A stretch of DNA of 64,000 nucleotides from Caballeronia glathei (GCF_000698595.1 NZ_JFHC01000004.1:1-64000), one strand, 5' to 3'; positions 1 through 9,998 are shown, counted from the first letter of the stretch. Notes: generated by a model from the letters alone, not told the origin. Made by a program: numbers and translations.

Positions 1-1
1 G

Positions 2-91
2 ATGTTCCAGTTGTGGCTGGAGCATCAAAAAGTCGCGACGATGCGCCCGCTTGCCACCCGGGCAACCGACCTGGCCTACATGGTCGGCTGA
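2..91 (+). CDS. 3' end of an unidentified gene (partial)
   Basis: An open frame runs from the window edge to a TGA and encodes the last 29 residues of a protein ending in AYMVG. The true start lies outside the window. The family cannot be recognised from this tail. The terminator-like hairpin just downstream supports a real gene end here. Confidence 0.45.
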   Translation: MFQLWLEHQKVATMRPLATRATDLAYMVG

Positions 92-120
92 GATCGGCAA
101 CTTTCTGAACCCACCGGCAC

Positions 121-157
121 GGCCCCCTCACCGGATCACGATGCGGGGGCCTTTCCT
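121..157. terminator. Hairpin terminator between convergent genes
   Basis: A perfect 7-bp stem (GGCCCCC with GGGGGCC) closes a 17-nt loop and is followed on the + strand by TTTCCT. It lies between the 3' end of the partial + gene and the 3' end of the clpG-like gene on the - strand, so it could serve both. Confidence 0.55.
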
Positions 158-171
158 CACGCGACGGGCCG

Positions 172-2919
172 TCACGAACGCAACGACGAATCCGAAATCG
201 CCTCTTTCGCCTGTGCCGCTTCCCTCGCCTCACCCTTCGACACCGGCTCGAACACCACGTGCCTTGCCTGCGCATCGAACCGGCAGACCACGTCCGAGCC
301 TTCCTTGATGTCTCCCTTGAGCATCTCCTTTGCCAACCCGTTCTCGATCAGTTGCCTGATCTGGCGCCGAAGCTCGCGCGCGCCGAACTCGGGCCGATAG
401 CCTACGGTGGCGAGGTGATCGACGATCGAATCGTCGAAGCGCAGGCCGATGTCCTGACTGTGCGCCACGCGCTGCACCTGTTCGAGCTGCAGCCGCACGA
501 TATGGCGCGTCTCGTCGCGGCCGAGCGCCTTGAACAGGATGATGTCGTCGATACGGTTCAGGAACTCCGGCCGGAAGTGCTGGCGCAGCACGTCCATCAC
601 GCCGCTGTGCACCGACGCCGCGCCATCTCCGCTGAGAAAGCCCGGGCCCGCGCGGCTCTGGCCGGCGATCACGTCGGCGGCCAGATTGCTCGTCGCGATG
701 ATGAGCGCGTTGCTGAAATCCACCACCCGTCCCTTGCCGTCGGTGAGACGGCCGTCGTCGAACACTTGCAGCAATACGTTGTACACGTCGGGATGCGCCT
801 TCTCGATCTCGTCGAGCAGGATCACGCTGTACGGCCGCCTCCGCACGCGCTCGGTCAGCTGGCCCCCCTCGTCGTGCCCCACGTAACCCGGCGGCGAGCC
901 GATGAGCCGCGCCACCGCATGGCGCTCCATGTACTCGCTCATGTCGACGCGCACGATCGCGTCCTCGTCGCCGAACACGACTTCCGCCAGCGCCTTCGCC
1001 AGCTCCGTCTTGCCGACGCCGGTCGGCCCGAGAAACAGGAACACCGCCGTCGGGCGATGCCGCGCCTGCAGGCCGGTGCGCGAGCGGCGAACGGCGTCGC
1101 TCACCGCGGTCACCGCCTCGTCCTGGCCGATCACGCGCTCATGCAGGCGGACTTCCATGTTCAGCAGGCGCTCCTTCTCCTCGGCGGTCAGCTGCGCGAC
1201 CGGAATGCCGGTGAGCTTCGCCACGATCTCGGCGACCTGCACCATCGTCACCCGCGACGTATCCGTGCCGACGTGCTGCTTCCATGCGTCCGTGGCCTCG
1301 TTGAGCGCACGCTCCTTTTGCTCGATCTCGCCATCGAGCGCATGCGCGCGGTCGAACTGCTTGCGCGACGCGGCGTAGTCTTGCTCGCGGCGCAGCTGCG
1401 CGAGTTCGGCTTCGAGTTCGAGAATCGCCGCGGGCCGCGAGGTGGCGGAGAGATTCGCGCGGGCCGCCGCCTGATCGATCAGGTCGATCGCCTTGTCCGG
1501 CAGGAAGCGCCCCGTGACGTAGCGATCCGACAGCTCCGCCGCGCCGACGATCGCGTCGTCCTCGATCGTCACCTTGTGATGCGCCTCCAGCCTGTCGCGC
1601 AGGCCGCGCAGGATGTTGATGGTCTGCACGACGCTCGGCTCGGGAATCAGCACCGGCTGGAAGCGCCGCTCCAGGGCAGCGTCCTTCTCGATGTACTTCT
1701 GGTATTCGGAAAGCGTCGTCGCGCCGATCAGGTTCAGCTCGCCGCGCGCCATGGCGGGCTTGAACACGTTCGCGATGTCGAGCCCGCCCTCGCCGCCGCC
1801 CTGCCCCGCGCCGACGATCGTATGCACCTCGTCCACGAAGAGCACGAGCGAGTCGCTGTTCGCGGTGATCTCGTCGACGACCTGCTTCACGCGCTCCTCG
1901 AATTCGCCGCGGAACTTCGCGCCCGCGACGAGCGAATTCACGTTCAGCTCGACGAGCCGCTTGTCGCGCAGCGACTCGGGGATGTCGCCGCTGATCATGC
2001 GCTGAGCGAGCCCTTCGACCACCGCCGTCTTGCCGACGCCCGGCTCCCCGATCAGCACCGGGTTGTTCTTGCGTCGCCTCGCGAGCACTTCGACCATCGT
2101 CTCGATCTCGCTCGACCGGCCGATAACCGGATCGAGCCGCCCTTCACGCGCGAGCGCCGTGAGATCGCGGCTGAACTTGTCGAGCTGCGGCGTGCGCGAC
2201 GGCGCGACAGGCCCCCGCTGCCGCGCGCTCGTGCCGATGGCATGCAGGGTCTGCTGGCGCAGCGCCTCGGAATCGACGCCGAGCTTCGCGAGCAGCTGGC
2301 CGGCGAAGCTGTCGCGCACTTCGGCGAGACCGATCAGCAGATGCTCCGGTCCGACGTAGGTGTGCCCAAGCTGGCGCGACGCCAGAAACGCGCGGTCGAG
2401 CACGCTCTTCATGCGCGGCGATACGCCGATCATGCTCCCGGACGGCACCTCGCTCGCTTCACGCCGCTGCGCGTTCGCGTCGATGAACGCGCGAATACCC
2501 GACGCCTCGACGCCCAGGCTCTTGAGGATCGCGATGACGACGGCGTAGTCGGCCAGTTCGTAGAGAAGATGTTCGGTGTCCACTTCGCGGCGGCCGAACT
2601 GCACCGCGCGCTCGGCGGCACGCTGAAGCATTTCCTTTGCCAGATCGCTGAAATACTGGTCGATGCTGGCCGCTTCCGCGCCCTCGACCTGCTGCTGCCC
2701 GCCCGGGCCCGCCTGGGCGTCGGCGGGCCGTTCGCCCGCGGCGTCGGGCGCATCCGCGCGAAACAGCGCTTCGAGCGGCGATAGCGAGCGTTGATGACGC
2801 GTCAGTTGCGCATAGTGGAAGTCGCATACGTCGACGATACGGCGCTGGCCGTTCTGAAGGACGGCGAGGCGCACGCTGGCCGGACGCACGCCGCAGATGT
2901 CGCAAAGTAATCGTGCCAT
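172..2919 (-). CDS. clpG: ClpG/ClpK-type AAA+ disaggregase
   Basis: This 915-residue Hsp100 ATPase probably rescues aggregated proteins under heat stress. The N-terminus carries a zinc-finger-like C6-x2-C9-x22-C32-x2-H35, then Clp-N repeats (about 85-230). The two AAA+ modules have Walker A at 291-298 and 631-638 and Walker B near 359-364 and 699-704. The middle domain (about 497-550) is short, unlike the long ClpB M-domain. An N-terminal Cys finger with a short M-domain is what is known of the ClpG/ClpK stand-alone disaggregases. The ATG at 2919 is chosen because GAGGAA precedes it and the finger begins there; the frame stays open about 200 bases further upstream. The BON protein upstream is on the same strand. 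ClpC is the alternative call. Confidence 0.85.
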   Translation of the reverse strand: MARLLCDICGVRPASVRLAVLQNGQRRIVDVCDFHYAQLTRHQRSLSPLEALFRADAPDAAGERPADAQAGPGGQQQVEGAEAASIDQYFSDLAKEMLQRAAERAVQFGRREVDTEHLLYELADYAVVIAILKSLGVEASGIRAFIDANAQRREASEVPSGSMIGVSPRMKSVLDRAFLASRQLGHTYVGPEHLLIGLAEVRDSFAGQLLAKLGVDSEALRQQTLHAIGTSARQRGPVAPSRTPQLDKFSRDLTALAREGRLDPVIGRSSEIETMVEVLARRRKNNPVLIGEPGVGKTAVVEGLAQRMISGDIPESLRDKRLVELNVNSLVAGAKFRGEFEERVKQVVDEITANSDSLVLFVDEVHTIVGAGQGGGEGGLDIANVFKPAMARGELNLIGATTLSEYQKYIEKDAALERRFQPVLIPEPSVVQTINILRGLRDRLEAHHKVTIEDDAIVGAAELSDRYVTGRFLPDKAIDLIDQAAARANLSATSRPAAILELEAELAQLRREQDYAASRKQFDRAHALDGEIEQKERALNEATDAWKQHVGTDTSRVTMVQVAEIVAKLTGIPVAQLTAEEKERLLNMEVRLHERVIGQDEAVTAVSDAVRRSRTGLQARHRPTAVFLFLGPTGVGKTELAKALAEVVFGDEDAIVRVDMSEYMERHAVARLIGSPPGYVGHDEGGQLTERVRRRPYSVILLDEIEKAHPDVYNVLLQVFDDGRLTDGKGRVVDFSNALIIATSNLAADVIAGQSRAGPGFLSGDGAASVHSGVMDVLRQHFRPEFLNRIDDIILFKALGRDETRHIVRLQLEQVQRVAHSQDIGLRFDDSIVDHLATVGYRPEFGARELRRQIRQLIENGLAKEMLKGDIKEGSDVVCRFDAQARHVVFEPVSKGEAREAAQAKEAISDSSLRS

Positions 2920-3204
2920 TCGAGGTTCCTCGTGCGATTGTCTCGATGGCGACACGTGGCGAGGGCCGGCGTCCGAACGTTCTGCTGTGTCGGAACACGG
3001 CTCCGGCGGCCACCATCCGTTTAACGGCGGAAAGTCCCTCGAGCATGTGCTGTTCCCTCCCGTCCGTGCGCAGACGGCAGGCCCGGGAAAGGTCGCTGCT
3101 CGTGAAATTGCGAGCACTGATCGTACACCGCGTGCGGCATCGCTGCGCGCAAGCGATTCAGAGCCGCGACGGGCGTACGCTCCACGCGATCCGGCTCGCG
3201 TGCA

Positions 3205-3942
3205 TCAACCCCGCACTTCGATATGGTTGACGACGCCTCCGGTGCAATCCAGACACCAGGCGTCCTGCTCCGCCTGCCGGCTCTCGGCTTTGGTCGCCAC
3301 CCGGCCCGACAGCGTGATCCTGCTGTTGCGCACATCGATACCGATCTGCTCGGCGCGCACGCGCGGATCGGCTTCGAGCACGAGGTGCAAGGCTTCTGAA
3401 ATTTCTTCGTCGCCGTCCCATTCGGCGGGCATCGATTCGAGCAGGTTCACCACGTCGCGGCAGCCACCGACCCACCACGCGAGCATCCCCGCCAGCCGCC
3501 GGTGCGACAGGCTGATGACCTGCCCCGTCAGGGTCACCACGCCGCCCTCGACGGTCACCTCGATGACGCCGCTGCCTTCGTCGCCCGCCTGGTCCATCGT
3601 GCCGCGCAGCATGTCGAGCTGGCCCTTCACGCGCGCGCAGATCACGCAGTTGCGGAAATCCACCGCCTGCATGAGCCGCTCGCAGACGTGCGTGCGCAGT
3701 TCGCCATCGCCGACGGGCGGGTTCGCTGCGACACGCAACTGGTCGATCACAGGCGCCCCGTCGCCATGCAGGCGGGTCAGGCGAACGAGGCGCTTCTTGC
3801 ACGCAATGTCAGGCACCTCGCCCTCGACGGTCAGCGCGCCGTCCCCGGCGCGTATATGAACGGAATGATGTTGCAGCTTCAGGTGCGACTCGCGCTCGAA
3901 GTCCGCCATCACCTGTTTCATGACCGTGTCGCTGCGTTGCAT
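3205..3942 (-). CDS. Triple BON-domain protein
   Basis: The 245-residue protein is built from three consecutive BON-like units (about 8-66, 75-165 and 175-243). Each has the V-x-G-x-V-T-L-x-G type strand pattern, for example VEVTVEGG-like and ITLSGRV segments. BON domains are known to bind phospholipids or envelope components and occur in OsmY-type stress proteins. No clear signal peptide is visible, so a cytoplasmic or peripheral location is possible. It lies 285 bases upstream of the clpG-like gene on the same strand, which suggests a shared stress role. Confidence 0.75.
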   Translation of the reverse strand: MQRSDTVMKQVMADFERESHLKLQHHSVHIRAGDGALTVEGEVPDIACKKRLVRLTRLHGDGAPVIDQLRVAANPPVGDGELRTHVCERLMQAVDFRNCVICARVKGQLDMLRGTMDQAGDEGSGVIEVTVEGGVVTLTGQVISLSHRRLAGMLAWWVGGCRDVVNLLESMPAEWDGDEEISEALHLVLEADPRVRAEQIGIDVRNSRITLSGRVATKAESRQAEQDAWCLDCTGGVVNHIEVRG

Positions 3943-4050
3943 GATCCGCCTCGCGCAAGATTGATGACGCAGCGCATGGCTCAGGGGCCGGCGCCCGCGC
4001 CGCGAAGACGCCGGCGCGTCAGCCCGCGGGCATGCGCGCCGGCACGCCTG

Positions 4051-4536
4051 TCACACCGTCATGCCCTGGATGCGGCGGGCGAAGCTGGCGCGCTCGGCGC
4101 GGTCCATCAGGGCCAGAAACTGATCCGTGCCCATGTGGATCAGCTCTTCGTGGTCGCCGGCCTCGAAGTAGATATCGGGCTGGCGCGTGAGGCTCTCGTC
4201 GAGATAGGTCCGCATGCCATAGGCGGTGCAGACGGGCGGAACCGCTCCTGCATCGCAATCCTTGAACAGTTCGCGCAGATCGACTTCCGCGGCAAGCGAA
4301 AGCTGACGTCCGGTCGTCGTACGAAGCTCGGACAGTTGCACCGCATACGTGGATGGCAACACGGCTGCCACGTAGCCGTGCTCGTCTTCGAGAAGCACGG
4401 TTTTCGCAAGGCGGTCGCCGGGAATGTGCGCCGCCGCCGCGGTTTCCATGCTGTAGTGGCTGTACGGATGATGCACGATTTCGTAACGGGAGCCCTTGCT
4501 GCGCAGGCACTCCTCAAGCGTGGCGGACATCGACAT
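4051..4536 (-). CDS. YbaK/EbsC-family aminoacyl-tRNA deacylase
   Basis: The 161-residue protein matches the YbaK/ProX trans-editing fold, which hydrolyses mischarged tRNAs (for example Cys-tRNA(Pro)) or related aminoacyl adducts. The conserved lysine region (RLAKTVLL, about 42-49) and the GTD segment near 136-138 fit the family. The ATG at 4536 follows a strong AGGAGGT ribosome-binding site. A cysteine-synthase-like gene lies 131 bases upstream on the same strand, a suggestive pairing because YbaK proteins edit cysteine misacylation. The exact substrate cannot be read from sequence. Confidence 0.8.
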   Translation of the reverse strand: MSMSATLEECLRSKGSRYEIVHHPYSHYSMETAAAAHIPGDRLAKTVLLEDEHGYVAAVLPSTYAVQLSELRTTTGRQLSLAAEVDLRELFKDCDAGAVPPVCTAYGMRTYLDESLTRQPDIYFEAGDHEELIHMGTDQFLALMDRAERASFARRIQGMTV

Positions 4537-4667
4537 GGCGCACCTCCTGACAAGGCGAACGGGAGATTCCTTAAGGATAGGTCGCTTTCGATCGCGTGGG
4601 AAAGGCGCCCCGGCGTCACGCACCTGTCTCGCCCGAGGGGACGGATCACCGGCGAAGCGTTTGCGGT

Positions 4668-5642
4668 TCACCCCGGCACGAGCCCTCGTTCCCCGAGCCA
4701 CGCGGCATTGAAAAGCCGCGCGCGGTACAGGTCGCCGCGGTCGCACAGTAGCGTGACGATGGTATGCCCCGGCCCCATCTCCCGCGCGAGCCGCACGGCC
4801 GCCGCCACGTTGATGCCGGTCGAGCCGCCGACGAAAAGCCCTTCCTCGCGCAACAGCCGATAGACCATCGTGACGCACGACTGATCGTCGATGCGCACGG
4901 CATCGTCGATCGGCGTGCCTTCGAGGTTGGCCGTGACACGGCTCGACCCGATGCCTTCGGTGATCGAATTGCCCTCTGCGCTGATTTCGCCCGTTTTCAC
5001 ATAACTGTAGAGGCCACTGCCGTGCGGATCGGCAAGCACGGTCCTCACGCGCGGATTGCGCTCCTTGAGAAAGCGCGCGACGCCGGCGAGCGTGCCGCCC
5101 GTGCCCGTCGCGCACACGAATGCGTCCAGCTTGCCGGCCGTGTCCTGCCAGATCTCCGGACCGGTGGTCTCGTAGTGGGCCTGCCGGTTGACGAGATTGT
5201 CGAACTGGTTGGCCCAGATCGCATTGCCGATTTCCTGAGCGAGACGTCCGGCGATCTTCTGGTAGTTGTTCGGATCGCGATACGGAACCGCCGGCACCGC
5301 ACGCACCTCGGCGCCCAGCAGGCGCAATTGATCCATCTTCTCCGGCGACTGCGTCTCCGGAATGACGATCACGCAGCGGTAGCCCCGCGCGGCGCAGATA
5401 TGCGCGAGCCCGATGCCGGTATTGCCCGCCGTGCCTTCCACGACGGTGCCCGCCGGTCCGAGCACGCCGCGCCGCTCGGCATCCTGAATAATGTAGAGCG
5501 CCGCGCGGTCCTTGACCGACCCGCCCGGGTTCATGAACTCGGCCTTGCCGAGAATGTCGCAGCCGGTTTCCTTGCTGAGCGTCGCGAGTCTGATCAGCGG
5601 CGTGTTGCCGATGCTCCCGACGAAGCCTTCCCGTACAGCCAT
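4668..5642 (-). CDS. Cysteine synthase-like PLP enzyme
   Basis: The 324-residue fold-type II PLP enzyme resembles O-acetylserine sulfhydrylase (CysK/CysM), which makes cysteine from O-acetylserine and sulfide. The PLP lysine is K44 in the NPGGSVKDRAA motif. The substrate loop reads EGTAGNTGIG, where classical CysK has EPTSGNTGIG, so the natural substrate may differ. The PLP-phosphate site near GTGGTLAGV is intact. It precedes the YbaK-like deacylase on the same strand. Assignment to the family is firm; the O-acetylserine specificity is inference. Confidence 0.82.
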   Translation of the reverse strand: MAVREGFVGSIGNTPLIRLATLSKETGCDILGKAEFMNPGGSVKDRAALYIIQDAERRGVLGPAGTVVEGTAGNTGIGLAHICAARGYRCVIVIPETQSPEKMDQLRLLGAEVRAVPAVPYRDPNNYQKIAGRLAQEIGNAIWANQFDNLVNRQAHYETTGPEIWQDTAGKLDAFVCATGTGGTLAGVARFLKERNPRVRTVLADPHGSGLYSYVKTGEISAEGNSITEGIGSSRVTANLEGTPIDDAVRIDDQSCVTMVYRLLREEGLFVGGSTGINVAAAVRLAREMGPGHTIVTLLCDRGDLYRARLFNAAWLGERGLVPG

Positions 5643-5818
5643 GACCGCCTCCCGTTCATGCCGTCCACGGCGACCGTTCCTACATTGACAGCATAGGCGA
5701 AGGGTCGAAGAGGGGCGAGGCCACCGTCGTTCCCGGTGGCGCCGATTCGTTTCCTACGTTCTTTAACCTGTTCAGGAAAAGCCCCGCGCACGGCGCGAAC
5801 GCGTGGATCCGCAGCTCG

Positions 5819-6772
5819 CTATCTGGAGCGCACGCGTTTGCTGCGGGCTTTCGCGGGCTTGTCGTCCATCGTTCGCAGCCGGCTCAGTGCGCCGCTCGAC
5901 AGCATCTCGCGGAGGATCGCCGAAAACGTGCTGGACGCAGCGCTGCTGTAAGCGCCCTTGCGCTTGAGCAGCGCAACCGTCCTGCCCGGAAACGCAGGGT
6001 CGAGCGGAACATAGGTCAGGTCGGCGTGCTCCTGCTGCATCGCGCTCGGAAGGACGGTCGCGATCTCGCCGCCGCGCACGATCTTCAGCACGACGCTGAT
6101 GGAGTTCGCCTGCAGCGCGATGCGCGGCCTGATCCCGTTCGACTGAAAGTAGCTGTCGACATAGGCGCGCGCCGAAAAGCTGCTCGTGAGGAGCGCGAGC
6201 GGCAGCGCGGCCAGCTCCTGAGGCGTCACGGTGTGCGGCTTCGTCACGAGCGGATGCGCGCCGCCGACCACCAGCAGGAGACGCTCGGAAAAGAGCGGCT
6301 CGACTTCGATTTCCGCCGAGCGCACGTCGGCGAATCCGATCGCGACATCGATCTGGTCGTCCGTCAGCGCCTTCTCGATCGCTTCGAGCGAATCCTCCTT
6401 CAGATCGAGGGCGATGCCGGGATACAGCGCATTGAAGTGCCTGACGAGCGGCGCCACCAGGTACTCGGTGAACGTCGGCGTGAAGGCGAGCCGAAGCTGT
6501 CCGCGCGACAGGTCGCGCACGTCGTGCAGCGCGCGCCGCCCCGCCTCGAGATCGACGAGCGCGCGGCGGACATGCTCGACGTACGCGCTGCCGAAATCCG
6601 TCAGCCGCACGACGCGGCCGCTGCGGTCGAACAGCTGGCCGCCGAGTTCGGCTTCCAGTTGCCGGATGAACTGCGAAAGCGCGGGCTGCGAGACATGCAG
6701 CGCGTCTGCCGCGCGCGTGAAGTTGCGATGCTCGGCGACGGCGAGCAGGTACCGGATATGGCGGAGTATCAA
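5819..6772 (-). CDS. LysR-family regulator, CynR-like
   Basis: The 317-residue LTTR has an N-terminal winged helix-turn-helix (FTRAADALHVSQPALSQ, about 18-34) and a periplasmic-binding-like effector domain. The N-terminus is closest in style to CynR. A TTG start at 6772 is preferred because GGAG lies 7 nt upstream and it places the HTH at the usual distance. A further TTG at 6811 is in frame but would put the ATAAG/CTTAT palindrome inside the gene. It is divergent from a small membrane protein gene. The effector is unknown. Confidence 0.8.
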   Translation of the reverse strand: MILRHIRYLLAVAEHRNFTRAADALHVSQPALSQFIRQLEAELGGQLFDRSGRVVRLTDFGSAYVEHVRRALVDLEAGRRALHDVRDLSRGQLRLAFTPTFTEYLVAPLVRHFNALYPGIALDLKEDSLEAIEKALTDDQIDVAIGFADVRSAEIEVEPLFSERLLLVVGGAHPLVTKPHTVTPQELAALPLALLTSSFSARAYVDSYFQSNGIRPRIALQANSISVVLKIVRGGEIATVLPSAMQQEHADLTYVPLDPAFPGRTVALLKRKGAYSSAASSTFSAILREMLSSGALSRLRTMDDKPAKARSKRVRSR

Positions 6773-6783
6773 TCGGCGTCTCC

Positions 6784-6798
6784 ATAAGATTTTCTTAT
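6784..6798. promoter_or_regulatory. LTTR-type palindrome ATAAG-N5-CTTAT
   Basis: A perfect inverted repeat (ATAAGA, TTT, TCTTAT) sits just upstream of the TTG start of the LysR gene and in the divergent space. An AT-rich dyad at this place is typical of LTTR operators and autoregulation. Its function is inferred from position only. Confidence 0.5.
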
Positions 6799-6919
6799 TA
6801 TGCAAATCCAAATCGGGTCTTGGACTTCAGCAGCGCCGCTCGGCACAATTCATGCAAGTCGGGCGCCGGCTGATTGTCAGCCGACGAATTCCCCGCCGTC
6901 AAAGGACAAGGGGTTTCAC

Positions 6920-7195
6920 ATGCAGTTCATCATCGTTGCTTCAGTCATTCTCGTGGCCATGGGGGCCCTCGCCACGTTTCTCATCGCCGACATGCTCGAT
7001 GAGGGAGCGCTCTCGAAAGTCCAGCAGCACGGACGGTACGGATACCTCGGCGAAGAGGAAACGTCGGCGGCGGGCACACGTGCCGGCCTGCAGGGCGGCC
7101 TCGTTCCGGTGCCGGTGCGCGCGCGTCGCCATGCTGGCCTCGTGCGTGTCGCCGCGCGGCGCCGGGTCGCCTATCGCGGCGCGCACCGGATCTGA
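6920..7195 (+). CDS. Small single-pass membrane protein
   Basis: The predicted 91-residue protein begins with one hydrophobic helix (about 2-25), followed by an acidic and then a strongly basic tail. GGACAAGGGG precedes the ATG. The Arg-rich second half looks like out-of-frame high-GC sequence, so the true gene may be shorter or frameshifted after about residue 55. No family is recognised. It is divergent from the LysR gene, which may regulate it. Confidence 0.4.
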   Translation: MQFIIVASVILVAMGALATFLIADMLDEGALSKVQQHGRYGYLGEEETSAAGTRAGLQGGLVPVPVRARRHAGLVRVAARRRVAYRGAHRI

Positions 7196-7237
7196 GCACC
7201 TCTGCCCGCGCACGTGACGCGGGCGGCGCGCCGCCTG

Positions 7238-8953
7238 CTACCGTTCGTCCGCTTCGATGATATGGAACACCGGCGTGGTGGCGCTCGCCGGCAGGGCGAC
7301 GGCGCCGGAGAAAGCGGTCTTCCAGTCGTCGGGCAGGTTGATCGCGATGCCTTGCCGCCTGCCTCGCTCCTGCATCGTCTTCTTGAGGAGATGGCCGCTG
7401 AAGCCGAGGAAGGTGCTGGCGCTGAGCAGCGTCAGGATGCGCGGATCGTCTTTCTGCCGGGGCACGTGCGCGGCCTGTCGTCGAACCACGTCGAACAGGC
7501 TCGGAGGTGCGGCGCTGTCCCAGTCCTTCCAGGTGGGTCCGCCCCAGTGCACGCAGTGCGCGACGAAGACAACGAGTTCCACCGGCCAGTTGCTGACCAC
7601 CCGGTCAGGCACCGCAGCGGCGCCCCCCTGTCCGCGCATCGCGTCCCACTCCGCTTCCATCCACTGACGGCGCATGTCGGCGTCGCCGGCGGTGTCGAGG
7701 AACGTGCTGATGAGGCCGACATCCTTTGAAAGCACATCCAGCGCCGCCGTGCCGTTCCTGACGGTCCGGGCATCCGGATCGACGACGTACCACGTGTTGC
7801 CGCGATAGATCAGGCCGGCGTTGCGCAATACCGAAACCACCTCGGCACCCGACTTGACGAGGTTGTCCATCACCCGGCGCAGCAGGCCGGTCGCGGCGAA
7901 GCCCGGGCCGAAACTGAATTTCGCCGAGTCCCACGTATTCACCGACGCCTGCGTTCCCTCGCCGACGCCCAGTTCCTTCCACAGCGCCTCGTTGACTTCC
8001 TTGCGCTTTGCGTCGGGAACATCGAGGCCGCGCGGCTGATCGCCCTTGTGCGACGGCCCGACGAACACGTAGCCGCCGGGCACGCGGTCGGCCGGCCGCG
8101 CCTTCACCGTCTGCAGCAGGTATTGCCCGGCCAGCGCCCGGTTGCGGCGGATCGCGTCGTACAGCGCCGAGTAGTAGCGCGGGTCGTTGAGGACGGGATC
8201 GTCGGGCTCGTCAGGAGGCGGAAGAAGCGGCGCCGGACGGCTGTCGGGACCGATGATGCGCGGCCAGTCGGGCGCGTCGTGCATGGCCCGCAGCTCGATT
8301 GCCTGATCCGGCAGCAGCCCCGCCGCCGCGGGTGAGCGGCCTTCGACCACATCCAGCGCAGCCATCAGACGGGCGTTCGTCCTGAACCGCGCCACGCCGG
8401 TAATCGTGGCGAAGGCGCCGGCGTCGAGCTTCAACATGCGCAGCGTATCGACGATATCGCGAATCCACAGGCCGTTGAGCGAGTCGGCGATCCGGTCGGT
8501 GTCGGATGCGAGCAGCAGATCGCGCAGGGCGTTCGCCATGCTCACCGCCGTTCCTGTCCACGCGACAGGCGCAGCCGGCGCCTGCGACTGGATACCGGAA
8601 CTGCTGGCCGGTGCGCGCTGCACCGCTCGCGCGCTCGCTCGGTTGCCGGTCAGGCCCTGCATGGCGAACATGCGGGACGCGATCAGCGCATGGCCGGCGG
8701 TGCTGCGAGCGGGCGGCCGGTCGGCCTTGCGTTCGCTAGCGTCAGGCGGTTCGCCCGTTGCAGGCGCGCTCTCGGCGGGCGCGCCGCCGAGGAGCCGCTG
8801 CAACGCGTGGTTCCCGCCCGCGTCCCGGACCAGGGCGGCAACCTCCGACGCAACGCCGCCGCCCGGCTGCCGCGGAGCATCCCGGCCCGAAGAAGCCGAT
8901 CTGGAATCAGCTGCCTGGCTCTTTTCGCCCGACTGGACTTTGCCTGCTGTCAC
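7238..8953 (-). CDS. Toxin-like orphan with eCIS-style N-terminal motifs
   Basis: The 571-residue protein has a low-complexity N-terminus with two short motifs, GGNHALQRLLG and MQGLTGNRASARAVQR. They resemble the L-Q-R-x-x-G-N-x-A-V-x-R-L-L signature of proteins linked to DUF4157 and extracellular contractile injection systems. No DUF4157 zinc-protease motif follows. The C-terminal half contains WDSAKFSFGPGFAATG, which recalls lysozyme-like domains, but no family is established. The start is a GTG at 8953 with AAAGGAG 7 nt upstream. No immunity gene or injection-system genes flank it. A secreted or loaded effector is inference. Confidence 0.6.
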   Translation of the reverse strand: MTAGKVQSGEKSQAADSRSASSGRDAPRQPGGGVASEVAALVRDAGGNHALQRLLGGAPAESAPATGEPPDASERKADRPPARSTAGHALIASRMFAMQGLTGNRASARAVQRAPASSSGIQSQAPAAPVAWTGTAVSMANALRDLLLASDTDRIADSLNGLWIRDIVDTLRMLKLDAGAFATITGVARFRTNARLMAALDVVEGRSPAAAGLLPDQAIELRAMHDAPDWPRIIGPDSRPAPLLPPPDEPDDPVLNDPRYYSALYDAIRRNRALAGQYLLQTVKARPADRVPGGYVFVGPSHKGDQPRGLDVPDAKRKEVNEALWKELGVGEGTQASVNTWDSAKFSFGPGFAATGLLRRVMDNLVKSGAEVVSVLRNAGLIYRGNTWYVVDPDARTVRNGTAALDVLSKDVGLISTFLDTAGDADMRRQWMEAEWDAMRGQGGAAAVPDRVVSNWPVELVVFVAHCVHWGGPTWKDWDSAAPPSLFDVVRRQAAHVPRQKDDPRILTLLSASTFLGFSGHLLKKTMQERGRRQGIAINLPDDWKTAFSGAVALPASATTPVFHIIEADER

Positions 8954-9224
8954 CGGCCGTCTCCTTTCATTGCGCGATCCCGAGATCAATGCGCGCGCGA
9001 GGCGCCACACCGGCAACCGGACGGCCGTTCCGCACAAACGCCAGTCCGCCCGCTGCTTCCTGACCATTCTAGTGCGCGGCGGCGCCCTCTCCACTTGCGA
9101 TGACGCGGCGCGATCCGCCATCGTGGGTGATAAAAGAGACACCCGATGCACGCGCAGGCCGCGCCTTGGCGGCCTTCAGGCCGCAAGGTCCGGCGCCGCC
9201 GGAAAGGTTCGAGCGGCCGGCGCG

Positions 9225-9998
9225 TCATTGCGCCGTGTAGCCGCCGTCGACGGCGATGCGCTGGCCGGTGAGGTAGCGCGCCTTGTCGCTGGCGAGAAAG
9301 ACGATGGTCTCGGCGATCTCCTCGGGACTCGCGGCACGCCGCGCCGGCACCGCCGCGAGAAAGCCTGCCTTGGCCTTCTCGTCGCCGCCGACGAAGCGAT
9401 CGAGCATGTCGGTGGCGACGGGGCCGGGCGCTACCGCGTTCACGCGCACGCCGGCGGCCGCGCCTTCGAGCGCCGCGCTCTTGGTGAGGCCTTCGACCGC
9501 GTGCTTGCTGGCCGTATAGACGGATGCGCCCGGCATGCCGACCTGTCCCGCGATGGACGAGAGATTGATGATCGAGCCCGAGCCCTGCGCGAGCATCGCG
9601 CGCATCTCGTGCTTGATCGAGAGCAGCGTGCCCAGCACGTTGGCCGTGAAGGTGTCTTCGTAGTTGGCGACGGTCTGCTCGACGATCGGCCCCGACTGGC
9701 CCTCGATGCCGGCATTGTTGACCGCCACGTCGATCCGCCCGAAGCGCTCGACGACCTGTTCGACGAGGTTGCGCACGTCGTCTTCGAAACGCACGTCGGC
9801 GCGCACGAACTCCGCTTCGGCGCCGAGGCCGCGCAGTTCGGCGGCGAGCGCCTGGCCCGCCTCCTCGCGGCGCCCGCTGACGACGACCCGGTGCCCTTCG
9901 CGGGCGAAGGCAAGCGCCGTCGTCCGTCCGATGCCGGTGAGCGCACCTGTGATCAGCACAACGTGCGGGCTGGTGGATGAGTGAGTGGACTGGTTCAT
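9225..9998 (-). CDS. SDR-family NAD(P)-dependent oxidoreductase
   Basis: The 257-residue classical short-chain dehydrogenase has the nucleotide-binding TGALTGIG (about 17-24), NNAG (94-97) and the catalytic Y161-x3-K165. A GAGGAG ribosome-binding site fixes the start at 9998. The substrate is not predictable. It stands alone with no clear operon partner. Confidence 0.85.
   Translation of the reverse strand: MNQSTHSSTSPHVVLITGALTGIGRTTALAFAREGHRVVVSGRREEAGQALAAELRGLGAEAEFVRADVRFEDDVRNLVEQVVERFGRIDVAVNNAGIEGQSGPIVEQTVANYEDTFTANVLGTLLSIKHEMRAMLAQGSGSIINLSSIAGQVGMPGASVYTASKHAVEGLTKSAALEGAAAGVRVNAVAPGPVATDMLDRFVGGDEKAKAGFLAAVPARRAASPEEIAETIVFLASDKARYLTGQRIAVDGGYTAQ

Noticed and set aside
259..2784. 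841-codon open frame on the + strand opposite the clpG-like gene
   Set aside because: It is the antisense shadow of the Clp ATPase; its His/Arg/Asp-rich composition is typical of such frames in GC-rich genomes. The same holds for other long antisense frames across the window.
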